Below are positions 41,475-50,205 of a stretch of 64,000 nucleotides of DNA, piece by piece. The stretch is from contig JAVBKW010000001.1 of assembly GCA_031553855.1 (NCBI GenBank), positions 1 to 64,000 of the forward strand, in the 5' to 3' direction. Position numbers and translations under genes: made by a program. Every line of letters starts with the position of its first letter. Within the stretch, counting starts at the first letter, position 1. Source of the stretch: RACS-047 sp031553855. GTDB taxonomy: Bacteria; Bacillota; Clostridia; Christensenellales; Pumilibacteraceae. A model generated the notes under the pieces. That model ran no database searches. It was given only the letters and a program-made list of their open reading frames with translations, and was not told the origin of the DNA.

Positions 41475-42131
41475 ATGAAAACACTTATCGCGCCTTCAAT
41501 TTTAAGCGCGGATTTTGCAAAAATGGGTGAGGAAATCAAAAGAATGGAGCTTGCGGGAGCCGATCTTATTCATTGCGACGTTATGGACGGTATTTTTGTT
41601 CCGAATATCACATTCGGCATCAAGATGATAGCCGATATCCGCAAAACCACAAAGCTGCCGCTCGACGTACATTTAATGATAGTCGAGCCGGAAAAATATA
41701 CCGACCGGTTTATAGACGCAGGCGCGGATTTTTTGACTATCCACTATGAGGCAACAAAAAAGCTTATCCCCACGCTTGAATCGATACGCAAAAAGGGCGT
41801 AAAAAACGGCGTTGTAATAAGTCCTGATACGGACGTTTCGGTTTTAAAAGACTGCCTGCAAATCTGTGATATGGCGCTGCTTATGAGCGTTTATCCCGGA
41901 TTCGGCGGTCAAAAATTCATTGAACGCTCATTTGACAGGCTAAAAGAGCTTAAAAGCCTTGCAAAAGCCTTGAATCCCGACATTTTGATTGAAATAGACG
42001 GCGGAGTAACGATTGAAAACGCCTCCGCTATCGTAGCGGCGGGAGCGGAAATATTAGTTGCCGGAAACACAGTTTTTTCCGCGCCGGATCCTCAAAAGGC
42101 TATCGGACTTTTAAGAATAGTAAAAGACTGA
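41475..42131 (+). CDS. rpe: Ribulose-phosphate 3-epimerase
   Basis: A 218-residue TIM-barrel enzyme that interconverts ribulose-5-phosphate and xylulose-5-phosphate. The family motifs IAPSILSADF, HCDVMDGIFVPN, LDVHLMI and the phosphate loop IDGGVT..NA are intact. ATG 41475 has AAGGGAG upstream; an in-frame reading further upstream would overlap rsgA. thiN begins 1 nt after its stop. It supplies the pentose-phosphate pathway together with the transaldolase at 381-1034. Confidence 0.95.
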   Translation: MKTLIAPSILSADFAKMGEEIKRMELAGADLIHCDVMDGIFVPNITFGIKMIADIRKTTKLPLDVHLMIVEPEKYTDRFIDAGADFLTIHYEATKKLIPTLESIRKKGVKNGVVISPDTDVSVLKDCLQICDMALLMSVYPGFGGQKFIERSFDRLKELKSLAKALNPDILIEIDGGVTIENASAIVAAGAEILVAGNTVFSAPDPQKAIGLLRIVKD

Positions 42132-42132
42132 T

Positions 42133-42771
42133 ATGAAACCTGGATTATTATTTTTAAACGGCAAAAAACCGTCGGATAAGCTTTTAAAATCAATTGATTT
42201 TAAAGGCAGCTTTGTTATCTGCGCCGACGGAGCGTATAAATATGTAAAAAAATTCGCGGAGCCCGACATTTTGCTCGGCGACTTCGATTCGTTGGATATA
42301 GAAAAGGAAAGCATACCCAAATCAGTCAAAATCGTCAGATACTCCTCCGAAAAAGACTATACAGACGGATTTTTGGCCGTACAGGAAGCAGCCTCCGCAG
42401 GGGTTACGAGCTTAAAAATATATGGTTCTTTCGGCGGCAGGGCGGATCACGAGTTCAATAACTACACATATCTTTCACTTTGCGCTTTTTTATCGATCGA
42501 CGCTGTTATTTGCGGCGATCAGTTTGACGTTTTACTTACCGAAACTCAAGTTAAATTTTCAACCTCACCGGGTAAGATAGTTTCTATCGTACCATTTTCC
42601 GATTCAGTGCATATACTACAAACAAAGGGGCTAAAATATCCCGCAGACGGTCTCATTTTCAGCAGAATACAGCCGCATAAAGCTGTTGACGGTATTTCAA
42701 ACGCGGCTATAAATACGTCTGTTGAAATAAAAATCAAAAACGGGAAGGCTTTAGTATTTATAGAAAAGTAA
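42133..42771 (+). CDS. thiN: Thiamine pyrophosphokinase
   Basis: A 212-residue enzyme converting thiamine to thiamine diphosphate. The N-terminal catalytic domain has CADGAYKYV, LLGDFDSL and the later SFGGRADHEFNN. The C-terminal domain binds thiamine. It is coupled to rpe by a one-base gap. Its product is the cofactor of the fused E1 enzyme elsewhere in the window. The order rpe-thiN-spoVM is that of Bacillus and many Clostridia. Confidence 0.92.
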   Translation: MKPGLLFLNGKKPSDKLLKSIDFKGSFVICADGAYKYVKKFAEPDILLGDFDSLDIEKESIPKSVKIVRYSSEKDYTDGFLAVQEAASAGVTSLKIYGSFGGRADHEFNNYTYLSLCAFLSIDAVICGDQFDVLLTETQVKFSTSPGKIVSIVPFSDSVHILQTKGLKYPADGLIFSRIQPHKAVDGISNAAINTSVEIKIKNGKALVFIEK

Positions 42772-42778
42772 GTAAAGC

Positions 42779-42797
42779 GTGAAAGAATATCCATCGA
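42779..42797 (+). repeat. Possible remnant of the fold-back element (R4)
   Basis: GTGAAAGAATATCCATCG resembles the left end of R2 (GTGAAAGATAATTCATCG). Soon after it come TGTGAC and AGGAGGTCAG, as at the right end of R1. The interior is missing. This suggests a deletion derivative just before spoVM, but the match is short. Confidence 0.35.
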
Positions 42798-42831
42798 CAA
42801 AATTCTATGTGACGTCAGGAGGTCAGAATTT

Positions 42832-42912
42832 ATGAAAATTGTTTGTTTCAAGGCACCGAGGTTTTTATCCGCAATTTTAAAATTATTTTGCCGTAAATCA
42901 AAAAATACATAA
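42832..42912 (+). CDS. spoVM: Stage V sporulation protein SpoVM
   Basis: A 26-residue amphipathic peptide starting MKIVCFKAPRFL. Length, the Lys at position 2, Pro at position 9 and the aromatic-leucine pair after it agree with Bacillus SpoVM, which binds curved membrane of the forespore and recruits SpoIVA for coat assembly. The ribosome site AGGAGGT is ideal at 8 nt. Position between thiN and the divergent rpmB is exactly that of B. subtilis. The Cys at position 5 and the basic C-terminus are variations. It is strong evidence that this organism sporulates or recently did. Confidence 0.88.
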   Translation: MKIVCFKAPRFLSAILKLFCRKSKNT

Positions 42913-42945
42913 TATTAATATTTTCAATATTTTGTAAAAAATAAG

Positions 42946-42982
42946 AAGCGGTTTAGTCAGATTTTGACCGGCCGCTTTTTTG
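42946..42982 (+). terminator. Terminator after spoVM
   Basis: AAGCGG/CCGCTT and GTCA/TGAC form a bulged stem followed by a T run. The remaining 43000-43330 is A+T-rich, with no gene that I can support. Confidence 0.65.
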
Positions 42983-43338
42983 CATAAAAAACAGGACAAA
43001 CAGTAAATTACTATATAAAAACACGCATTGTAATATCACAACTAAATTCTACACTGCTTAAAAAAGATTATCAAAAAAACGGTTTTTTGAGGCTTACAAG
43101 CGTTTTTTTAATAAAATCATATATTTATGCGCTATAAATATAAACGCTTATTTTTATAGTTTATTTTTTCCGGCAGGGTTTGCCAACAGATGTTATCACT
43201 ATATAAAAATTCATATTTTTTGCATAAAAGCTTTGTTTTATACGATATTGTGCATATTTATTCTTGTATTTTTTATAAAATGCCGCAATTAAGTAAGCCT
43301 GTGATCTGACGGAAAAAAATACAAAAAAGCAGAAAAAA

Positions 43339-43366
43339 TCCCCTGTTGCAAAAAGCAACGGGGGAT
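43339..43366 (-). terminator. rpmB terminator (minus strand)
   Basis: Read on the minus strand, CCCCCGTTGC pairs with GCAACAGGGG and is followed by ATTTTTT. Confidence 0.85.
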
Positions 43367-43394
43367 CGTCCGTTTGTTAGAAAAAAACTAGATT

Positions 43395-43583
43395 TTAAAC
43401 GTCCGACTTTCTGCTTGTTCTCATACAACGAGTGCAAACATATTCGTTTGATTCTTTTCCGTCTACCTCGATTCTGATCTTATGGACGTTAGCTCCGAAC
43501 GAACGCCTTGTGTGACGGTTTGAATGGCTGACATTATTACCGCTTGTTCTGCCTTTGCCGCAGATGGCGCAAGATTTGCTCAT
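43395..43583 (-). CDS. rpmB: 50S ribosomal protein L28
   Basis: A 62-residue ribosomal protein. CAICGK near the N-terminus and CTRCMR near the C-terminus form the zinc-binding CX2C pairs of the C+ type of L28. SHSNRHTRRSF is the conserved rRNA-binding core. ATG 43583 lies behind GGAGGT; the frame is open 20 codons further but without support. Its orientation opposite to its neighbours is the same as in Bacillus. Confidence 0.95.
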   Translation of the reverse strand: MSKSCAICGKGRTSGNNVSHSNRHTRRSFGANVHKIRIEVDGKESNEYVCTRCMRTSRKSDV

Positions 43584-43633
43584 TATGAAATACCTCCGAA
43601 CTTCTACTAAGTAAAAAAATGACTTACCAAAAC

Positions 43634-43662
43634 ATAATAACATAAAAGCATTTTTTTTGCAA
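43634..43662 (-). promoter_or_regulatory. rpmB promoter
   Basis: On the minus strand: TTGCAA (43662 to 43657), 17 nt, TATTAT (43639 to 43634). The DNA from 43663 to 43880 shows only A+T-rich sequence and the opposing asp23 promoter. Confidence 0.6.
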
Positions 43663-43883
43663 CTAAAAATGACCTGATTTTTATATGTATTTTTTTCAAT
43701 TCTGCATCGATCCGTATCGATTCGGCGTCAAATAAGATCGGCAAAAACATGAAACCTAAAGGGATTTTTAGTCATGCAGGAGTATAAAAATTAGTTTTAA
43801 GTTCAAAACGATTCACCTTTATTAAATTTAGTTTAAAATCTGATAAAGTTTATAAGAATTTTCTTAATTTTGTGTAAAAACTC

Positions 43884-43912
43884 TTGCAAAAATGTTTTTA
43901 ATAGTTTAAAAT
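43884..43912 (+). promoter_or_regulatory. Promoter of the asp23-yloV unit
   Basis: TTGCAA (43884-43889), 17 nt, TAAAAT (43907-43912), about 30 nt before the ribosome site GGGAGGG. Confidence 0.6.
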
Positions 43913-43950
43913 AGAGTCAAGGTATCAGGAATTTGTAACCGGGAGGGATA

Positions 43951-44301
43951 ATGAGCGTACATACAGCCAACGCTTACGGACGCATAACGATCACCGACGA
44001 TGCAATAGCCCAAATTGCCGGAATAACGGCGTTGGAGTGTTACGGCATAGTCGATCTGATTTCAAAAAACCTTTCCGACAGTTTGTCTGACCTTATGAAT
44101 AAGAAACGATTGTCCAGAGGAGTCAGGGTTCTGACTAACGGCGACAGGATTATATTAGATTTATATGTTATCATCAAGTACGGCGTTTCGATCGATGCTG
44201 TGGCACAGTCTTTGAAAAAGTCTGTAAAGTATGGCGTTGAGCATTTTACGGGAATGGTTGTTGAAACAGTTAACGTAAACGTTGCCGGGGTAAGAGTTTA
44301 A
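43951..44301 (+). CDS. Asp23/Gls24 family envelope stress response protein (YloU-like)
   Basis: A 116-residue Asp23/Gls24 protein. The family core includes ITDDAIAQIAGITALECYGIVDL and, near the end, VETVNVNVAGVRV. These small cytosolic proteins lie under the membrane and are linked to envelope stress; the precise activity is not known. It is followed by the DAK2-domain gene, as in Bacillus (yloU-yloV). Confidence 0.9.
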   Translation: MSVHTANAYGRITITDDAIAQIAGITALECYGIVDLISKNLSDSLSDLMNKKRLSRGVRVLTNGDRIILDLYVIIKYGVSIDAVAQSLKKSVKYGVEHFTGMVVETVNVNVAGVRV

Positions 44302-44406
44302 TTATTCATTATTTTCGTTATATATTTCATATAATATAAGAAATAGGCCGCGGTAATTCAAGAGTAGTTGAAAAAAATATCCCGCAGCCGGAGGTATAAT
44401 TTAAAA

Positions 44407-46047
44407 ATGATTAAATCGATCAACGGTGCAATGCTCCGCAAAATGGTAATCAACAGCGCAAAGCTTTTAGATATGAATAAAGAACATGTAGACTCCCTTA
44501 ACGTCTTCCCGGTGCCCGACGGCGATACGGGAACGAACATGTCGCTTACTATGCTGAGCGCGGCAAAGGAAGTTTCAAATTGCCCGAGCAATAATATCGA
44601 CGCTTTGTGCGACGCTATGAGCAAAGGAGCGTTACGCGGAGCAAGAGGCAACAGCGGTGTTATATTAAGCCAAATCATCAAGGGCATTGCGAACGAATTG
44701 TCGCAATGCAAGGAAATCACCTCCAAAATTTTCGCAAAGGGCCTTGTTTTAGGCACCGAAATCGCGTATAAAGCAGTCACTAAGCCTAAAGAGGGCACAA
44801 TTTTGACGATCGTGCGCGCAATGAGCGATTGCGCCGTTAAAATTACAAAAAAAAGTATTGAAGTTTCCGAATTTTTCGAGCAGATTTTAGTTGCGGGCGA
44901 AGAAATGCTTAAGCAAACGCCTGAAATGCTTCCTGTTTTGAAAAAAGCGGGCGTTGTTGACGCCGGCGGACGGGGACTTCTTATTATTTTTAAAGGCTTC
45001 CACAATATTTTGATGGGTCAGGAAGAAACGAATCTCGCTTTTGACGATACTATTAAATCCGGAACCGATACAAAATACAACGAAGCCGCACATTTTAATT
45101 ATAACGACCTTGCTGAAATCGAATTTGGCTATTGCACCGAGTTTTTTGTAATAAATATTAAGAAAAAGACGACTGAGGCGGATATCGACAGGTTCAGAGA
45201 GAGCCTTATGACTATCGGCGACAGCGTTTTAGTTATCGGCGACCTTAATATGGTCAAAGTCCACGTCCATACTAACGAGCCGGGAGTCGCTTTGACTTAT
45301 GCTTTAGAGCTTGGCGAGATAGACAAAATCAAAATCGAGAATATGCTTGAGCAAAACCGCGCCCTTATCGGTATGAGAAAGGAGGAATTAAAGCCTTTCG
45401 GACTTGTTGCAGTGTGCGCGGGCGAGGGTTTGACCAATATTTTCAAGGATCTTCTTGTAGATAACGTGATCGAGGGCGGGCAAACGATGAACCCGAGCGC
45501 AGAGGATATCGCAAAAGCTTGCGACGCCGTACCCGCTAAGGATGTTTTCGTGTTTCCCAACAACAAAAATATTGTTTTAGCGGCAGAGCAGGCGAAAGCT
45601 ATCTCAAAACGCAACCTCCATATCATACCTACAAAGAACGTCCCGCAAGGCTTATCGGCGGTCCTTTCTTTTAATCCTGAAGATTCCGTAGAAAATAATA
45701 TTAAAAATATGAACGAAGCTCTTATTGCTATTAAGGCGGGTATGGTTACTTATGCAGTCCGTTCAACTCAGGTAGATAATTTCGATTTGAATGAGGGCGA
45801 TATTATCGGTATCGATTCCAAATCGATCGTAGCAAAGGGTGAGAGCGTCGGAAAGGTCACTTCTGATCTTGTTGAAAAGATGATGGATTCGACCGTCAGC
45901 AACATTACGCTTTACTTTGGTAATGACGTAAGCGAGGAAGACGCAAACGCGATTGCAAAGGAACTGTCTAATAAATATAACCGCTGCGACGTGGATATTC
46001 ACTTCGGCGGACAGCCGCTCTATTATTATATAGTTTCACTTGAATAA
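44407..46047 (+). CDS. DAK2-domain protein YloV (FakA-like fatty acid kinase subunit)
   Basis: A 546-residue protein. The N-terminal DAK2/DhaL ATP-binding domain (about 1-200) has the Mg-ATP motif PVPDGDTGTNM and GARGNSGVILSQI. A middle domain and a C-terminal domain follow, as in FakA/YloV, which phosphorylates exogenous fatty acids bound to a DegV/FakB protein. A TTG 39 nt upstream is open in frame, but ATG 44407 has GGAGG at suitable distance. No fakB-like gene is in the window. Confidence 0.9.
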   Translation: MIKSINGAMLRKMVINSAKLLDMNKEHVDSLNVFPVPDGDTGTNMSLTMLSAAKEVSNCPSNNIDALCDAMSKGALRGARGNSGVILSQIIKGIANELSQCKEITSKIFAKGLVLGTEIAYKAVTKPKEGTILTIVRAMSDCAVKITKKSIEVSEFFEQILVAGEEMLKQTPEMLPVLKKAGVVDAGGRGLLIIFKGFHNILMGQEETNLAFDDTIKSGTDTKYNEAAHFNYNDLAEIEFGYCTEFFVINIKKKTTEADIDRFRESLMTIGDSVLVIGDLNMVKVHVHTNEPGVALTYALELGEIDKIKIENMLEQNRALIGMRKEELKPFGLVAVCAGEGLTNIFKDLLVDNVIEGGQTMNPSAEDIAKACDAVPAKDVFVFPNNKNIVLAAEQAKAISKRNLHIIPTKNVPQGLSAVLSFNPEDSVENNIKNMNEALIAIKAGMVTYAVRSTQVDNFDLNEGDIIGIDSKSIVAKGESVGKVTSDLVEKMMDSTVSNITLYFGNDVSEEDANAIAKELSNKYNRCDVDIHFGGQPLYYYIVSLE

Positions 46048-46071
46048 TCCGTTAAAACAGATAAAAACTTT

Positions 46072-46112
46072 TTCAGGGCGGTTTTTTTACAGACTGCCCT
46101 GAATTTTTTTTA
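46072..46112 (+). terminator. Terminator between yloV and recG
   Basis: TTCAGGGC-GGT pairs with AC-TGCCCTGAA, followed by eight T. Confidence 0.85.
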
Positions 46113-46179
46113 GACTATTTATATTACGCTGAAATTAATTCATCATTTTTAATACAAAGTTTTCAACAGCGGAGAAATA

Positions 46180-48204
46180 ATGCAGTTATCAGATATTAAG
46201 GGCTTAAAAGAAAAGCGTATCGAAAAGCTCAATGCCGCCGGAATATTCAAACCGGAGGATCTGATTTTGTATTTTCCTTATGAATATATAGACACAAATG
46301 CGCAAATAGACTTTACCCGGCTCAAAACCGGCGACAGTTTGGCTTTTGTAGGTGAAATAAAGGAAAATCCTGTCCGCAAATTCATACGCAAGGGTTTAAG
46401 CTTTGTAAAAGCCAAGCTTGCAGTACTGGATGCCGCGGAAAACAAAAGGGAAGTTACCTGCACATGGTTCAATCAGCCGTATCTTTTTAAAATGCTTGTT
46501 TTAGGCAAACGGTTTTGTATTTGCGGAAAGGTAAGAAAATTCAACAATTCAGTAGAGCTTTCCTCGCCGCAGATAAAAACGCTCCCGGACGAAGAAAAAA
46601 GCATTATTCCGCTTTATAAAGGGCTCAAAGGCCTGCCGCAAAGCGTCCTTACGGAGGCTGTCCGGATAGTTTTGGACTCAATTAAAGTCAAGGGGATTTT
46701 TGACGATCAGACGATAGAAAAATACGCTTTGTCCGACTTTGATTCTGCCGTCCGCACGCTCCACTTTCCTCAAAATATGCAGCAGATCCAAAAAGCGTCG
46801 TATACTGCGGCATTAGAAAATATCACTTATACGATATGCGTATACAGTTTATTGAAAAAGCTCAATTACGGGCGCAGGACTACAAAATATGATCAGAGTT
46901 CGTTTAATAAGGTGCGGGAATTTATCGAAAAATTACCGTTTAAATTGACTCTCGATCAGCAGGCGGCCATTAAAAATATTATCGACTCTATGGATTCGCC
47001 GTTTAAAATGAATAAGCTAATTCAGGGCGACGTCGGCTGCGGAAAAACCGTCGTGGCGTTTATTGCTATGTATTATGCGGTGCTGGGCGGTTATCAAAGC
47101 GTGCTTATGGCGCCTACTGAAATCCTTGCAAGGCAGCATTATATCAATGCAGTGAAATTATTTAAGGACTGCCCAATCAATATTGAATTTGTTTCGGGCA
47201 GCCTAAGCAAAACTTTAAGGGATACGGCGCAATTCAATATTGAAAACGGGGTAGCGCATATAATTATAGGCACCCACGCGTTGATATCGGAGAGCATTAA
47301 ATTTAAAAATCTTTCGCTTGTAATAACCGACGAACAGCAGCGTTTCGGAGTCGCACAGCGCGGAAAACTCGAGAATAAAACCTTCGGAGCAGATACTCTG
47401 GTTATGAGCGCGACGCCTATTCCCAGAACGCTTGCCCTAACGCTTTACGGTGATTTAGAGCAGCTGCAGATTAGGTCGATGCCTACGTCAAAACCCGCAA
47501 TAACAACAAGATTTGTGCCGCAAAAAAAGGTTCAGGATATGATGGAATATGTAAAATCCTGCGCGCGCGCGGATATGCGGACATATATCGTTTGCCCAAG
47601 AGTCGAGGACGAAGAGGGCGATGAGTTTGAATCAGTCAAGGAAATGTACAATAAATATCTGCCGTTTTTCGGAAAAGAAACGGCAGGACTCCTTCACGGC
47701 CAGCTAAAAGAAGTCGAAAAAGCCGCTGTCATGCGCGACTTTACCGAAGGCAAAATCAAGGTTTTGTTTACCACAACCATAATCGAGGTCGGGATAGACG
47801 TTCCCGAGGCTGTGAATATCATTATTTTTAACGGTGAGAGGTACGGGCTCAGTCAGCTGCATCAGCTGCGCGGACGGGTGGGGCGCGGAGTTAAGGAAAG
47901 TTATTGCTTTGTTTTGGCCGATGAGAAAGAGGGCGAGGCGGCGCAGAGGCTGGAATATTTTATCAATTGCCCGAGCGGTTTTGAATTGGCGGAATACGAT
48001 TTTAATATGCGCGGCGCAGGCGATTTTTTGGGCGAGCGGCAGCACGGCGGCTCGTGGTTTAGCGCAAAATTTACGCCGCAAATGCTTAAAACCGCGAAAG
48101 AAATAGCAGATCATCTTATCTGCGTGCCCCAAATCGTACACAGTCTGAATGAAAAAATCACAAAAGACGAGTCGGAATATCTTTTCAGCTTGACTTTAAA
48201 CTAA
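46180..48204 (+). CDS. recG: ATP-dependent DNA helicase RecG
   Basis: A 674-residue branch-migration helicase that remodels stalled forks and Holliday junctions. The N-terminal wedge/OB domain (about 1-230) precedes helicase motifs: GDVGCGKT, TDEQQRFG (motif II with Gln in place of the usual His), SATPIPRT, TTIIEVGIDVP and the arginine-finger region QLRGRVGRG. The C-terminal region is complete. It ends the conserved rsgA-to-recG block. Confidence 0.95.
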   Translation: MQLSDIKGLKEKRIEKLNAAGIFKPEDLILYFPYEYIDTNAQIDFTRLKTGDSLAFVGEIKENPVRKFIRKGLSFVKAKLAVLDAAENKREVTCTWFNQPYLFKMLVLGKRFCICGKVRKFNNSVELSSPQIKTLPDEEKSIIPLYKGLKGLPQSVLTEAVRIVLDSIKVKGIFDDQTIEKYALSDFDSAVRTLHFPQNMQQIQKASYTAALENITYTICVYSLLKKLNYGRRTTKYDQSSFNKVREFIEKLPFKLTLDQQAAIKNIIDSMDSPFKMNKLIQGDVGCGKTVVAFIAMYYAVLGGYQSVLMAPTEILARQHYINAVKLFKDCPINIEFVSGSLSKTLRDTAQFNIENGVAHIIIGTHALISESIKFKNLSLVITDEQQRFGVAQRGKLENKTFGADTLVMSATPIPRTLALTLYGDLEQLQIRSMPTSKPAITTRFVPQKKVQDMMEYVKSCARADMRTYIVCPRVEDEEGDEFESVKEMYNKYLPFFGKETAGLLHGQLKEVEKAAVMRDFTEGKIKVLFTTTIIEVGIDVPEAVNIIIFNGERYGLSQLHQLRGRVGRGVKESYCFVLADEKEGEAAQRLEYFINCPSGFELAEYDFNMRGAGDFLGERQHGGSWFSAKFTPQMLKTAKEIADHLICVPQIVHSLNEKITKDESEYLFSLTLN

Positions 48205-48231
48205 TTTTTTAGACTTTTTTTGTTATTTAGC

Positions 48232-48260
48232 TTGACAAAATCCTGTCGATAATATAAAAT
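48232..48260 (+). promoter_or_regulatory. Promoter of the histidine operon
   Basis: TTGACA (48232-48237), 17 nt, TAAAAT (48255-48260). Confidence 0.75.
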
Positions 48261-48275
48261 TAGTTTATCGCATTA

Positions 48276-48297
48276 TCACTTTAGCGCAATAAAGTGA
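48276..48297. promoter_or_regulatory. Inverted repeat in the his leader
   Basis: TCACTTTA and TAAAGTGA flank GCGCAA, and outer TTATC/GATAA extends the pairing. It sits just after the transcription start, so it could be a repressor site or a leader hairpin. No T-box or His-codon leader peptide is visible. Confidence 0.55.
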
Positions 48298-48324
48298 AGA
48301 TAAAAAAAGGTATTTTTAACTCTT

Positions 48325-49521
48325 ATGAAAAAGTTCCAGTTGCCGTTCGGAGTGCAGGATTATCTTCCTGAAGAATGCTTCAATAAAACGGACGTAGAAA
48401 ACAAAATAGCTAAGGTTTTTTATTCCTACGGGTATGAGCGCGTCGAAACGGCTACGCTTGAGTATTTTGATTTGTTTGAGGGCGTTATAGACAGAAACGG
48501 GATAAACCGTATGTTTAAAATGACTGATAACGACGGCAGCCTGCTGGTTTTAAGGCCGGACCCTACGCTTCAGATTTGCCGGATGGCGGCGGCTAAAGCA
48601 GGTGAGGACGGAATAAAAAAGCTGTTTTATATCGAAAACAGCTTTGAATATCTGCCGGATTCCGCAAGCGCGCGCACGCGGGAGTTTTCTCAGGCGGGCC
48701 TTGAGCTTTTGGGCAAATCCGGAAACGGCGGCGATGCGGAGGCTGTAATTTTGGCAATTGAGTCTTTGCTTTCGACGGGGCTAAAAAATTTCCTTATAGA
48801 TATAGGGCATATCGGTTTTTATTACGGGCTTGCCGCGCAAAGCGGATTAAGCAGCGCGGACGCGGCTGTCCTTCTTTCTTTAATAGACCGTAAAGACGCG
48901 CTCGGTATCGAAACTTTCTTAAAAAACCGGCAAATTGATAAGAATGCAGGCGAACTTATACAATTGATTCCGTCGCTTTTCGGCGGTGAGCAAGTGCTTG
49001 ATAAGGCGGAAAAGTCAGGTTTGAATGAAATTAGCCTGTCAGCCGTCAAAAGCTTGAGGGCGGTAATAGATACGCTTAAAATTTACGGCTACGAAAAATA
49101 TGTTTCCGTAGATTTAGGCCTGATCAAAGGCGGATATTACAGCGGTATAGTGTTCCGCGCAATCGCGTCGGATCTGGGCGTATCGATACTTGACGGCGGC
49201 AGATACGATAAGCTTTGCGATAAATTCAGCGAGCCGACTGAAGCGATAGGTTTTTCTATCGGTATCAAAAGGCTGCTAAAAGCGCTCGACAGTCAAAATT
49301 CTTTGAAGGATTTAAAGCCCTGCGACGCCGCTTACATCACGCTCGGCGGCATTTGCGAAATTGAAAAAGCGGAAACGGCAAGGCTTCGCAAAAGCGGAAA
49401 AAGAGTTATCAAGCTTTTTACTAATAACGAAAGCGAGCTGACAGCGTATTGCAGACAAAATAAAATCAAAACTGCGTTGATTTTTTCAGATAGCGCATGT
49501 AAGCAAATAAAGGTGGAGTAA
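48325..49521 (+). CDS. hisZ: ATP phosphoribosyltransferase regulatory subunit
   Basis: A 398-residue paralogue of histidyl-tRNA synthetase. It keeps the catalytic-domain fold (RPDPTLQICRM and the late GGRYDKL) but works as the regulatory partner of the short HisG, conferring histidine feedback. The C-terminal segment is short compared with a tRNA synthetase anticodon domain. Together with the adjacent short hisG this identifies the HisZ-HisG type of first enzyme. It is the first gene of the operon. Confidence 0.9.
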   Translation: MKKFQLPFGVQDYLPEECFNKTDVENKIAKVFYSYGYERVETATLEYFDLFEGVIDRNGINRMFKMTDNDGSLLVLRPDPTLQICRMAAAKAGEDGIKKLFYIENSFEYLPDSASARTREFSQAGLELLGKSGNGGDAEAVILAIESLLSTGLKNFLIDIGHIGFYYGLAAQSGLSSADAAVLLSLIDRKDALGIETFLKNRQIDKNAGELIQLIPSLFGGEQVLDKAEKSGLNEISLSAVKSLRAVIDTLKIYGYEKYVSVDLGLIKGGYYSGIVFRAIASDLGVSILDGGRYDKLCDKFSEPTEAIGFSIGIKRLLKALDSQNSLKDLKPCDAAYITLGGICEIEKAETARLRKSGKRVIKLFTNNESELTAYCRQNKIKTALIFSDSACKQIKVE

Positions 49522-49565
49522 TTTTTTATTCTTTTTGAGACGTTAAGGAGGTCCTGAATATTAAA

Positions 49566-50192
49566 ATGCGGTCGCTGACTATTGCGCTTGCCAAAGGCAG
49601 GCTTGCAGATCAAACGATAGAAATACTTGAAAAATGCGGTGTGGATTGCCAGCCGCTTAAAATCCCTACGCGAAAATTAGTGCTTTGTGATGCGGAAAAT
49701 AAATATAAGTTCATTTTCGTAAAGCCCGGCGACGTCCCCACATACATAGAACGCGGCGCCGCCGATATAGGCGTTGTCGGCAAAGACACGCTTATGGAGG
49801 AGGGCAAAGACGTTTATGAAATGGCGAACTTAAAGTTTGGCGCGTGCCGGATGTGCGTTGCCGGATATCCGGGTAAAACTGCGGCTATAACTAATAATAA
49901 TTTAAGGGTAGCCAGTAAATACGTCAATATTGCTAAACAGTATTTTTTGTCTAAAGGAATAAACGTTGATATAATAAAGCTTAACGGCTCGGTGGAGCTT
50001 GGCCCCATTGTAGGGCTTTCCGACGTCATAGTCGATATAGTTGAAAGCGGAAAGACTTTGGAGGCAAACGGACTCGTTGTTTTGGAAGAAATTTGCGACA
50101 TTTCTGCGCGGCTGATCGTAAATAAAGTCAGCCTTAAAACAAAATCAGAACAAATCGTTCCGCTTATCGAAAAAATAAAAGAAGTTTTATGA
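49566..50192 (+). CDS. hisG: ATP phosphoribosyltransferase, short form
   Basis: A 208-residue HisG_S catalytic subunit, which condenses ATP and PRPP in the first step of histidine synthesis. Family marks are IALAKGRL, GAADIGVVGKD and the PRPP loop DIVESGKTL. It lacks the C-terminal regulatory domain and so needs HisZ. An AAGGAGGTC ribosome site lies 14 nt from ATG, in a leader (CTTTTTGAGACG before it) that resembles the tail of the fold-back repeats. Confidence 0.94.
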   Translation: MRSLTIALAKGRLADQTIEILEKCGVDCQPLKIPTRKLVLCDAENKYKFIFVKPGDVPTYIERGAADIGVVGKDTLMEEGKDVYEMANLKFGACRMCVAGYPGKTAAITNNNLRVASKYVNIAKQYFLSKGINVDIIKLNGSVELGPIVGLSDVIVDIVESGKTLEANGLVVLEEICDISARLIVNKVSLKTKSEQIVPLIEKIKEVL

Positions 50193-50205
50193 GGAGCAAT
50201 TTTAA

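Noticed and set aside
43000..43330. Possible small genes in the A+T-rich gap between spoVM and rpmB
   Set aside because: No frame with a ribosome site and a plausible peptide was found apart from spoVM itself.
48276..48297. T-box leader for the histidine operon
   Set aside because: The leader is only about 65 nt, with no T-box sequence, specifier loop or terminator.
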